Shown here: positions 52,168-59,261 of the stretch, one piece after another
Layout: the number at the start of each line of letters is the position of its first letter
How positions within the stretch are numbered: position 1 is the stretch's first letter
DNA from: Polaribacter aquimarinus
GTDB lineage: Bacteria > Bacteroidota > Bacteroidia > Flavobacteriales > Flavobacteriaceae
Assembly: GCF_003129485.1 (NCBI RefSeq)
Contig: NZ_QFFG01000002.1
Coordinates: 62,001 to 126,000 of the forward strand
Direction of reading: 5' to 3'
DNA: 64,000 bases
The notes under the pieces: generated by a model
What the model was told of the DNA's origin: nothing
What the model saw: the letters and a program-made list of their open reading frames with translations, nothing else
Database searches by the model: none
Translations under genes and position numbers: made by a program

Positions 52168-55100
52168 CTATTTATAATTTTTCTTTTCAATCATATAATA
52201 CACCAAAGGCACAACTAACAATGTAAATACTGTTGACACAATAGTTCCGCCCATTAATGAGATTGCCAATCCTTGAAAAATAGGATCAAATAAAATTACA
52301 AAGGCACCAATTACAACAGTACCTGCTGTTAATAAAATTGGAGTTGTTCTAACAGCACCTGCTTCTATTGCTGCTTGTTTTAATGGCACTCCTTCAGAGG
52401 TTCTTAAGTTGATAAAATCAATTAATAAAACCGAATTTCTTACCATAATTCCTGCTAATGCAATCATTCCAATAAAGGATGTTGCTGTGAAGAAAGCCCC
52501 CATCATCCAGTGTCCTAAAATAATTCCTATTAACGATAATGGTATAGCAACCATCATTACCACTGGTGCTTTAAAGTTTTGAAACCAACCTACAATTAAA
52601 ATATAAATTAAGATAATGGCTCCTAAAAACGCGATTCCTAAATCTCTAAAAACCTCTAGAGTAATTTGCCATTCTCCATCCCATTTTACAGTATAATCGT
52701 CTTCAAAATCTGGCTGACCTAAATACATTTCGTTAATTTTATAACCTTCTGGAAGTTCAATTTTGTTCAATTTTTCTTCCATTCCTAAAATTGCATAAGC
52801 AGGACTTTCTAATTTTCCAGCCATATCTGCCATTACATAAACCACACGTTTTTGGTTTTTTCTAAAGATACTTTTAGCTGCAATTGATTCTTTAATTTCT
52901 ACTAAATCTGCAATCGGAATCATTGTTCCCTTTTTAGATTTTACTTTTAATTGAGAAATATCAGAAATAGTAGATTTTTCTTTTTCATCTAAACTCAACA
53001 CCAAACCAACCTGATTTACAGCTGCTTCATCATATAAAGTTGTAATTGCTCTGTTAGACAAAGCCATATTCATTGTATAAGCAATTTGTTGTGGAGCAAC
53101 ACCATATAACATTGCTTTTTCTTTGTTTATTTCAAATTGATATTCTTTTTGATCATCTTCTACCATCCAATCTATATCTACAACATCATCTGTATTTTTA
53201 AGAATATCTTGAACATTATTGGCAATTTCAATTTGCTTTTCATAATCAGGACCATAAACCTCAGCAACAATCGTAGATAATACTGGTGGTCCAGGTGGAA
53301 CCTCTACTAACTTAACATTTGCATTGTACTTTTTAGCTATTTTTTGAATTTCTGGTCTTAGTAATTTTGCAATTCCATGACTCTGAATAGAACGTTCTCC
53401 TTTATCAACCAAATTCACTTGAATATCTGCCATATTAGAACCTCCACGTAAATCGTAATGACGCACTAATCCATTAAAAGTTATAGGAGCAGAAGTACCT
53501 ACATAATTTTGATAATTTACCACTTCTGGTCTTGTAGATAAATACTGAGCAATTTCTTGAGTAACAACTCCTGTTCTTTCTAATGTGGTTCCTTCTGGCA
53601 TATCAATTACCACCTGAAACTCATTTTTATTATCAAATGGCAACATTTTTACAGCAACAGAATTGGTGACAAATAATGCCATAGTTGCCATTAATAATAA
53701 AAATGTTCCTCCTAAAAATAACCATCTTTTTGTTCCGTTTTCTAATAATGGTCTTTCTAATTTATTATAAATTCTATAAATTAAAGTTTCTTCTAAAGGC
53801 TTTTCTTTTTTCTCCTCAGCTCCTTTTTTATCTTTTTCTCTTAAGAAAATATAACCTAAATAAGGTGTAATTGTTAAGGCTACAAACAAAGATAAAATCA
53901 TTGCAATTGATGCTCCAATTGGCATTGGTGCCATATAAGGCCCCATTAAACCAGATACAAAAGCCATTGGTAAAACTGACGCAATTACTGTAAATGTTGC
54001 TAAAATTGTTGGGTTACCAACTTCATTAATTGCATACAATGCAGCTTGTTTAAAAGGCAAACGTTTCATTTTAAAATGCCTATGCATATTTTCTGCAATA
54101 ATAATGGAATCATCAACCACAATACCTGTTACAAAAACCAACGCAAAAAGTGTAATTCTATTTAAGGTATAATCTAACATGTAGTAACTTAATAAAGTTA
54201 AAGCAAACGTAATTGGTACAGATAAAAACACAACCAATCCTCCTCTCCAACCCATTGCTAACATTACCACAAGTGTAACTGCAAAAATAGAACCAATAAG
54301 GTGTAATAATAATTCTGACACTTTATGAGATGCAGTTTCACCATAATTTCTAGTTACTTCTACATGTACATCATCAGGAATTAAAGTTGTTTTTAAATGA
54401 TCTACTTTATCTAAAATAACTTCTGCAATTTTCATGGCATCTGCTCCTTTTCTTTTTGCTACAGAAATAGTAACTGCTGGATATTCTGATTTATAATCAG
54501 CAGATTTTTCACTTGCTTTTCCAAATCCTAAAGACACATAATTTTGTGGAACTTCTGGTCCATCAACAATTGTTGCAATCTGTTTTAAATAAATAGGCTG
54601 ATTTTGTTGCACACCAACTACCAAATTTTCTACATCTGTTACAGAAGCTAAAAACTTACCTGTGTTAACCAAAAACTCAGTATCATTTTTATCAAAACTA
54701 CCAGATGTTAATTGGGTATTATTGGCTTTTATCATATCAGAAACAGATAAGAAATCCAATCCACTAGCAGCTAATTTGTCTTTGTCTAAAACCACTCTTA
54801 ACTGACGATTTCTTCCTCCAATTTTATGGGTAATAGAAACGTCGTTTACCTTTTTAATTTCGGTTTCTAATTCTTGCGCCATTTGGCTTAATTGATAATC
54901 ATTGTAGTTTTCACTCCACAATGTTAAACCTAACATTGGTACATCATCAATTGCACGTGTTTTAACTAACGGAAGTGTAACACCTTGTGGCATTTGATCC
55001 ATATGTTTGTTAATTTCGTTGTATAATTTTACAAACGAACGCTCAATATCTTCGCCCACATAAAACTGAACAATAACCATTGCTTTTTCGTTCATAGAAG

Positions 55101-55362
55101 TAGAATACACATACTCTACACCTTTAATATTCGAAATTAATTTCTCTAAAGGTTTTACAACTCTATTTTCAATTTCTGTAGGACTCGCTCCAGGATAACC
55201 CACAAAAATATCTGCCATTGGCACATCTATTTGCGGCTCTTCTTCTCTTGGTATTAAAAACGAACTGTACACACCAATCACCATAAAAACGATCATTAGC
55301 AACACTGTTAATTTAGAGCTTATAAAGACTTTTGCAATTTTTCCAGCTAAACCTTCTTTCAT
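52168..55362 (-). CDS. RND-family efflux permease (HAE-like)
   Basis: A 1064-residue inner-membrane pump driven by protons. It has twelve membrane helices with two large periplasmic loops, opening with SSKLTVLLMIVFMVIGVYSS and IPREEEPQIDVPMADIFV, and has the loop motif YPGASPTEIENRVVKPLE. Helix 4 carries the paired aspartates GIVVDDSIIIAEN of drug-type (HAE) pumps. Metal-type CusA/CzcA proteins usually have a different sequence here, so a drug, lipid or small-molecule substrate is more likely than a metal ion. The gene follows the adaptor gene in one operon, but a structured repeat of about 110 bases lies between them. A PII-like gene and DUF2892 follow. Confidence 0.93.
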   Translation of the reverse strand: MKEGLAGKIAKVFISSKLTVLLMIVFMVIGVYSSFLIPREEEPQIDVPMADIFVGYPGASPTEIENRVVKPLEKLISNIKGVEYVYSTSMNEKAMVIVQFYVGEDIERSFVKLYNEINKHMDQMPQGVTLPLVKTRAIDDVPMLGLTLWSENYNDYQLSQMAQELETEIKKVNDVSITHKIGGRNRQLRVVLDKDKLAASGLDFLSVSDMIKANNTQLTSGSFDKNDTEFLVNTGKFLASVTDVENLVVGVQQNQPIYLKQIATIVDGPEVPQNYVSLGFGKASEKSADYKSEYPAVTISVAKRKGADAMKIAEVILDKVDHLKTTLIPDDVHVEVTRNYGETASHKVSELLLHLIGSIFAVTLVVMLAMGWRGGLVVFLSVPITFALTLLSYYMLDYTLNRITLFALVFVTGIVVDDSIIIAENMHRHFKMKRLPFKQAALYAINEVGNPTILATFTVIASVLPMAFVSGLMGPYMAPMPIGASIAMILSLFVALTITPYLGYIFLREKDKKGAEEKKEKPLEETLIYRIYNKLERPLLENGTKRWLFLGGTFLLLMATMALFVTNSVAVKMLPFDNKNEFQVVIDMPEGTTLERTGVVTQEIAQYLSTRPEVVNYQNYVGTSAPITFNGLVRHYDLRGGSNMADIQVNLVDKGERSIQSHGIAKLLRPEIQKIAKKYNANVKLVEVPPGPPVLSTIVAEVYGPDYEKQIEIANNVQDILKNTDDVVDIDWMVEDDQKEYQFEINKEKAMLYGVAPQQIAYTMNMALSNRAITTLYDEAAVNQVGLVLSLDEKEKSTISDISQLKVKSKKGTMIPIADLVEIKESIAAKSIFRKNQKRVVYVMADMAGKLESPAYAILGMEEKLNKIELPEGYKINEMYLGQPDFEDDYTVKWDGEWQITLEVFRDLGIAFLGAIILIYILIVGWFQNFKAPVVMMVAIPLSLIGIILGHWMMGAFFTATSFIGMIALAGIMVRNSVLLIDFINLRTSEGVPLKQAAIEAGAVRTTPILLTAGTVVIGAFVILFDPIFQGLAISLMGGTIVSTVFTLLVVPLVYYMIEKKNYK

Positions 55363-55377
55363 ATCTTTTCTATTTTT

Positions 55378-55491
55378 GGGCGTTTTAACAGGCTTTCTGT
55401 TTCAATCTTTTTATTTGTTCTCGATACAAATTTGCAAAGGCAAATTCACTCGAACTGACATAAAAAGGATTTCCACGTCAATCCTTAACGC
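55378..55491 (-). repeat. Structured repeat element, copy 2, within the RND operon
   Basis: Read on the minus strand, this 114-base element begins GCGTTAAGGATTG and ends CAGAAAGCCTGTTAAAACGCCC, as copy 1 at 26983-27061 does with small changes. AACAG-AAAGC-CTGTT (55387-55401 on the plus strand) replaces AATGG-AAAGC-CCATT, keeping the five pairs. AAGGATT-N8-AATCCTT is the first hairpin. The middle arm holds an extra palindrome, absent from copy 1: GTTCTCGA and TCGAAC around AATTTGC-AAAG-GCAAATT (55416-55456). It lies ten bases downstream of the adaptor stop and 15 bases before the permease start. A fold in the mRNA could change permease expression relative to the adaptor. Confidence 0.65.
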
Positions 55492-55501
55492 AACTAATTA
55501 G

Positions 55502-56581
55502 TTATTGAATTGTAATTTTAGCACCATTATATAATTTTCCCTCAGCAGAAAGTATATAAGATTCTGAGGTAGATAAACCAGATAATACCTCTACTTGATT
55601 ACCATAAGTTCTTCCTAAACGCAACCATCTTAATAAAGCTGTTTTGCTTTGACTTACTGTATAAACACCAGATAATTGTCCGTTTTTAACAAGAGCTTCT
55701 GTTGGTATTAGAACCATAGATGAAGAAGCAGATTTTTCAACAGGAAATTGAACTGTAGAAAACATTCCAGACAAAATAGAAGCGTTTGTTTTTGCCAAAT
55801 CAATTTTTACTAAAAACTGCCCTCCTGTGTTTTTAGCAGAACTACTTACTTCACTTACTTTACCTTTTATTGTTTTGTTAATAGATTTTACCAACACATT
55901 AACTTCAGTTCCGTTTTTAATTTTAGAAATTTCAGATTCTGGTACCATTGCAATTACTTCAAAATCTTTAGGAGTTTCTATACTAATTAAAGGCATTCCA
56001 GGATTTGCCATATCTCCATTATCAATATTTTTACTTGTAATTACACCGCTAAAAGGTGCAGTAATATTACTGTATGTAAATTGTGCGTTAATTTCGTTTT
56101 TCATTTGTTTAGCAGTTTCTAAACCAGCTTTTGCCATTTCGAAATTAACAGTCATATCTTCCATTTCTTTTTTAGAAATACTACTGCTTGCAAATAAATT
56201 TTTATAACGTTTGTAATTTTTTTCTGCATTATTAAATGCAGTTTGTGCTTGGGCAATTCCTGCATTAACTTGTGCTTTTTTTGCTTCTAAATCGCTATTA
56301 TTTATAGAAACTAATAACTGACCTTTGTTAACTTTATCGCCAACATTTACATGAACTTTGGTTACAAAACCCATCATTCTTGTACTTAAATCTGCACTAT
56401 TAGAAGCTTGTATTTTTCCACTTACAGACAAAAACGGATTGTTACTGTTTTCTGTAATATTACTTACTGTAACTTTAATTGCTGGTGTATTATCAACTTC
56501 AGCTTTTTTGTCTTCACTACCACAACTTGTAATAAACAATGATGCAGCTATAAACGATATTATGTAGATATATTTTTTCAT
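55502..56581 (-). CDS. RND efflux periplasmic adaptor (membrane fusion) lipoprotein
   Basis: The 359 residues have a lipobox (FITSC, Cys20) and then the adaptor order. A barrel-sandwich half (GFVTKVHVNVGDKVNKGQLL) comes first, then an alpha-helical hairpin (about 95-175, AQTAFNNAEKNYKRYKNLF), the second lipoyl half (ITAPFSGVITSKNIDNGDMA) and beta-barrel and membrane-proximal domains. It bridges the permease and TolC-like channel in the periplasm. It starts ten bases after the TolC-like gene, so both are on one transcript. Confidence 0.93.
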   Translation of the reverse strand: MKKYIYIISFIAASLFITSCGSEDKKAEVDNTPAIKVTVSNITENSNNPFLSVSGKIQASNSADLSTRMMGFVTKVHVNVGDKVNKGQLLVSINNSDLEAKKAQVNAGIAQAQTAFNNAEKNYKRYKNLFASSSISKKEMEDMTVNFEMAKAGLETAKQMKNEINAQFTYSNITAPFSGVITSKNIDNGDMANPGMPLISIETPKDFEVIAMVPESEISKIKNGTEVNVLVKSINKTIKGKVSEVSSSAKNTGGQFLVKIDLAKTNASILSGMFSTVQFPVEKSASSSMVLIPTEALVKNGQLSGVYTVSQSKTALLRWLRLGRTYGNQVEVLSGLSTSESYILSAEGKLYNGAKITIQ

Positions 56582-56590
56582 TTTAATGGA

Positions 56591-57901
56591 TTATTCTTTG
56601 GTTAAAAATTCTAAATAAATTTGGGTAAAATTGTACTCAAAAATTGTTTGATTGTATTCTAATTGTTTTTGTAAAAACTTTGTTTCTGCTTGTAACAAAT
56701 CTGAAGTTTTTTCTAGACCTTCTTTAAATCTGTTTTTTCTAATTCTTAAAGATTCTTTAGATTGTTCTACGGCTAAACTTGTTAACTCTAATTTGTTTTT
56801 TGCATCTATTAACTGACGTTTTACTTTGTTTAATTCTAAATTACTTTTAGATATATATTGATTGTATTCTAACTTAGATTTTTCTAATTCAGCTTTACTT
56901 TTTTGAGCTTTTCCAAAACGTTTTGAACCTTGAAAAATATCCCAACTTAGTTGCGCTCCAATTAAATAACCATTAGCTCCACCCTGAAATATTTTATTGT
57001 CATACATTTCATAACTTCCAAAAGCATTTAATCTTGGTAAAAAAGCCATTTTATCTGCTTTATTCATTTGCTCATAAGCTTTAGAAGCTAAATGCATTGC
57101 TTTAATATCTGATCTATTTTCAGAAATTCTTTTATCATCAATATTTAGAGTAGAAATTGTTAAGCTTTCTGAAGGTTTGTATACAACATAGTCTTTATCA
57201 TTCATTAAAAAAGACAAATAATTTGAAGCATTTTGCACATTACTTTTAGCTGTATGTAACTGGTTTTTAATTTCTGTTACTCTAACATCAACATTTAAAA
57301 TATCTGCTCTTTGTAAATACCCTTGTTTAAAACTATTGTTTGCCATTTCTTTATTAGCATTCGCAGTTTCTAATGCTTTTTCTAAAACATTAACAGCTTT
57401 ATAAGCTAATTGCAATTGCATATATGCTTTTTCTACTTCAAAAACCAAGTAATCTTGTATTCTTTCAGTTTTTAAAGACATAGCTTCCATTTTAGATTTA
57501 GCTGCTTTTCTTTTATAAAGACCATCTAGATTAATAAGAGGTTGCTGTATTTCTATTTTTGTTGCAAAATTTTGTGTTTGTTCTGGGTTATTTAACAATG
57601 AAGGATTAAAATCATTCTGGGTTAAAATTCCTTGATTTAATATAGATCCAAATGCCATTAAAGGGTTTGTTGTAGAAATACCTGTATGACTTGCAGTTAT
57701 ATTTGGTAAAAAAACAGCATTGGTCTGTTTGTAATCTGCTTTGGCAGCATTAAACGCTTCTTTAGAAATTTTTAAGGATAAGTTATTGTTAGCAATTTTA
57801 GATAAAACCTCATATTTTTCAATCGAAATTATTTCTTGTGCACTCAATTGTTTAGAAAACAATAACACAATTATAAGTATGCTTTTTACTATTTTTTTCA
57901 T
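56591..57901 (-). CDS. TolC-family outer-membrane efflux channel
   Basis: The 436-residue protein has a signal peptide (IVKSILIIVLLFSKQLSAQ) and two repeats of the outer-membrane efflux family with long helices (LQLAYKAVNVLEKALETANA; SLRIRKNRFKEGLEKTSDLL). Strand regions such as GYLIGAQLSWDIFQGSKRF mark the barrel part. It is the first gene of the operon TolC-adaptor-permease-PII-like-DUF2892. Its promoter has a -7 box at 57921 and the shared palindrome at 57951. Confidence 0.92.
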   Translation of the reverse strand: MKKIVKSILIIVLLFSKQLSAQEIISIEKYEVLSKIANNNLSLKISKEAFNAAKADYKQTNAVFLPNITASHTGISTTNPLMAFGSILNQGILTQNDFNPSLLNNPEQTQNFATKIEIQQPLINLDGLYKRKAAKSKMEAMSLKTERIQDYLVFEVEKAYMQLQLAYKAVNVLEKALETANANKEMANNSFKQGYLQRADILNVDVRVTEIKNQLHTAKSNVQNASNYLSFLMNDKDYVVYKPSESLTISTLNIDDKRISENRSDIKAMHLASKAYEQMNKADKMAFLPRLNAFGSYEMYDNKIFQGGANGYLIGAQLSWDIFQGSKRFGKAQKSKAELEKSKLEYNQYISKSNLELNKVKRQLIDAKNKLELTSLAVEQSKESLRIRKNRFKEGLEKTSDLLQAETKFLQKQLEYNQTIFEYNFTQIYLEFLTKE

Positions 57902-57920
57902 CTATTTAATTTTAACAATG

Positions 57921-57928
57921 CAAAACTA
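57921..57928 (-). promoter_or_regulatory. -7 promoter box of the efflux operon
   Basis: TAGTTTTG on the minus strand matches TAnnTTTG, 19 bases before the ATG at 57901. The palindrome at 57951-57964 begins 22 bases upstream, where the -33 element would be. Confidence 0.6.
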
Positions 57929-57950
57929 AATTGAATAAACTCTATTTTAA

Positions 57951-57964
57951 GTAACATTAGTTAC
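57951..57964. promoter_or_regulatory. Operator palindrome GTAAC-N4-GTTAC at the efflux promoter
   Basis: GTAAC-ATTA-GTTAC with the flank TAA before it. It begins 22 bases upstream of the TAGTTTTG box. The same palindrome, with the same TAA flank, lies at 58719-58732 between two further promoters of the island. The half-sites and the four-base gap resemble sites of the CRP/FNR superfamily, and the centre lies roughly 40 bases from the expected transcript start. Role inferred. Confidence 0.65.
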
Positions 57965-57969
57965 CAAAG

Positions 57970-58006
57970 AAAAAGCACTTAAATCTTTATTATTTAAGTG
58001 CTTTTT
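57970..58006. terminator. Strong intrinsic terminator after the DUF2202 gene
   Basis: The arms AAAAAGCACTTAAAT (57970-57984) and ATTTAAGTGCTTTTT (57992-58006) pair perfectly over 15 bases with a seven-base loop. On the minus strand it ends the DUF2202 transcript 22 bases after its stop and isolates the efflux promoter. Confidence 0.8.
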
Positions 58007-58028
58007 TAATTAACCTGAAAATCTAAAC

Positions 58029-58661
58029 TTAATTACATTTTTCTTGACTACTATTTAAAATGTTATTATAAGCGTCTTGTGTTATAAATTTTGGTGTGTA
58101 TGTACCACCTTTTTTTTCTAAACTCTTTATAAAACTTCTCAAATGATTTCTTGAGCCACATATCAAATTCTGATAGACTTTTATAAGTGTATTATTTTTA
58201 GTTAGAGAAACATAAGTTTCTAAATCTTTTATATCTAAATCTTCTATAGTTGCGCCTATTTTTAAAGCCTCAATAACACTTTTTGTTCCATCTATTTTAA
58301 AGGTATCATAAAGGGTTTGTAATTCTGGATTGTTAAAAACTCCTTCTGGTAAAATGGTATACGAAAGTTTGTATTGTTTTAATAGATTTTCAATTGCATT
58401 CATATGAGATTGTTCACTATTTTTAATATTTGCAAACTGATTTAAGTTCCATTTTTCATGTAGATACTTATAGGTATCTCTTGCTAATTTTTCTTCTTCT
58501 AACATAAACAATAAAGCCTCAGAATCTTCTTGTATAATGGTTACATTTTCTTCTGTAACATCTACTATAAATTCATCTTCAATGTCTTTAGAACATGCAT
58601 TTGCAATCAGTATCAATAAGATAAATGTAAATAGGTACTGTATTTTATTTTTTGCTTTCAT
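58029..58661 (-). CDS. DUF2202 ferritin-like lipoprotein
   Basis: This 210-residue protein has a lipoprotein signal peptide with lipobox NAC (Cys23). The rest is helical and matches DUF2202, a ferritin-like four-helix family: EEEKLARDTYKYLHEKW (near 55-71), then KNSEQSHMNAIENLLKQY, each with Glu and His that could bind a metal. The ending has CGSRNHLRSFIKSLEK. Members are often attached to the envelope in Bacteria and Archaea; a metal or oxidative role is suggested by the ferritin-like fold only. A -7-like box TACCTTTA lies 27 bases upstream, and the shared operator 22 bases further. Confidence 0.85.
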   Translation of the reverse strand: MKAKNKIQYLFTFILLILIANACSKDIEDEFIVDVTEENVTIIQEDSEALLFMLEEEKLARDTYKYLHEKWNLNQFANIKNSEQSHMNAIENLLKQYKLSYTILPEGVFNNPELQTLYDTFKIDGTKSVIEALKIGATIEDLDIKDLETYVSLTKNNTLIKVYQNLICGSRNHLRSFIKSLEKKGGTYTPKFITQDAYNNILNSSQEKCN

Positions 58662-58688
58662 AATTACTAAAATTTAAAATTCTCTCTA

Positions 58689-58696
58689 TAAAGGTA
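58689..58696 (-). promoter_or_regulatory. -7-like promoter box of the DUF2202 gene
   Basis: TACCTTTA on the minus strand differs from TAnnTTTG in the last base. It lies 27 bases before the ATG at 58661, and the operator at 58719 begins 22 bases upstream, the same distance as at the efflux promoter. Confidence 0.45.
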
Positions 58697-58718
58697 TTAT
58701 AAAAAAAAGAGGTAATAA

Positions 58719-58732
58719 GTAACCTAAGTTAC
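58719..58732. promoter_or_regulatory. Operator palindrome GTAAC-N4-GTTAC between DUF2202 and the copper-receptor operon
   Basis: GTAAC-CTAA-GTTAC, with the TAA flank also seen at 57951-57964. It sits between divergent promoters: 22 bases from TACCTTTA on the minus strand and 23 bases from TATATTTG on the plus strand. One site can therefore act on both genes at the -33 position. No regulator gene is in the island. Confidence 0.65.
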
Positions 58733-58755
58733 ACTACTAATCCATTTTTGAAACT

Positions 58756-58763
58756 TATATTTG
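58756..58763 (+). promoter_or_regulatory. -7 promoter box for the small Cys-motif gene and copper receptor
   Basis: TATATTTG matches TAnnTTTG and ends 36 bases before the TTG at 58800. The operator ends 23 bases upstream. The box itself overlaps the first codons of the longer open frame starting at 58761, which argues against that longer start. Confidence 0.6.
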
Positions 58764-58799
58764 TATTTTAATTGTCACTTAGACAAAACATTATATTTA

Positions 58800-59186
58800 T
58801 TGGTTTTTATATCCAAAAATAAAACCCTTTTTTACACTATTTTTTTAAGTAGTCTTATATTATATAATATGTTAAAAGTTTCTTTTACATATTTATATTA
58901 TACTCTAGACCCTATTGGTTTTATTGAAGAATTATGTGAAAATAAGGACCAACCAGAATTGCAATGTAATGGAAAATGTCATTTAAAAAAAGTAACAGAA
59001 AGCAGCCAAAGCTCTGATAAAATTCCTCTTCAACCTAATGATTTTAAAGACATTTTACTACATCAGCATACAACTTTAGAAATTCATTTTGAGCAAAAAC
59101 CTACCTCTCAAAAAACAGTTTTTAGTTATCAGAATTATTACAAATACTTAATAAGTAATTCTAGTTTTCACCCTCCACGAGTTTAG
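58800..59186 (+). CDS. Small membrane-anchored protein with Cys motif, upstream of the TonB receptor
   Basis: From a TTG at 58800 this gives 128 residues. It has a hydrophobic segment (LFYTIFLSSLILYNMLKV), then a conserved-looking motif around ELCENKDQPELQCNGKCHL with Cys46, Cys56 and Cys60, then a His- and Gln-containing tail (LLHQHTTLEIHFEQ). I recall flavobacterial proteins with this layout (one helix, then C..P.L.C.GKC.L) near TonB receptors, but no function is known. The frame is open from 58761, and ATG 58869 would cut off the helix. The Cys triplet could bind a metal and hand it on or sense it. The receptor gene follows after 75 bases. Confidence 0.65.
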   Translation: MVFISKNKTLFYTIFLSSLILYNMLKVSFTYLYYTLDPIGFIEELCENKDQPELQCNGKCHLKKVTESSQSSDKIPLQPNDFKDILLHQHTTLEIHFEQKPTSQKTVFSYQNYYKYLISNSSFHPPRV

Positions 59187-59261
59187 TTTTTTTTTAAAAT
59201 AAAAAATCTCTTATTAAAAAAATAAGGGGATATAATCTTATAAAAAACTAAAAATTTTAAA

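Noticed and set aside
52168-55362. Reading the RND permease as a CusA/CzcA heavy-metal pump
   Set aside because: Helix 4 carries the paired Asp (VVDDSII) typical of drug-type RND pumps. The copper context alone is not enough to call it a metal pump.
55827-56207. A 126-codon plus-strand frame inside the adaptor gene
   Set aside because: It is antisense to a well-conserved adaptor, and its hydrophobic composition comes from reading Lys/Asn/Glu codons in reverse.
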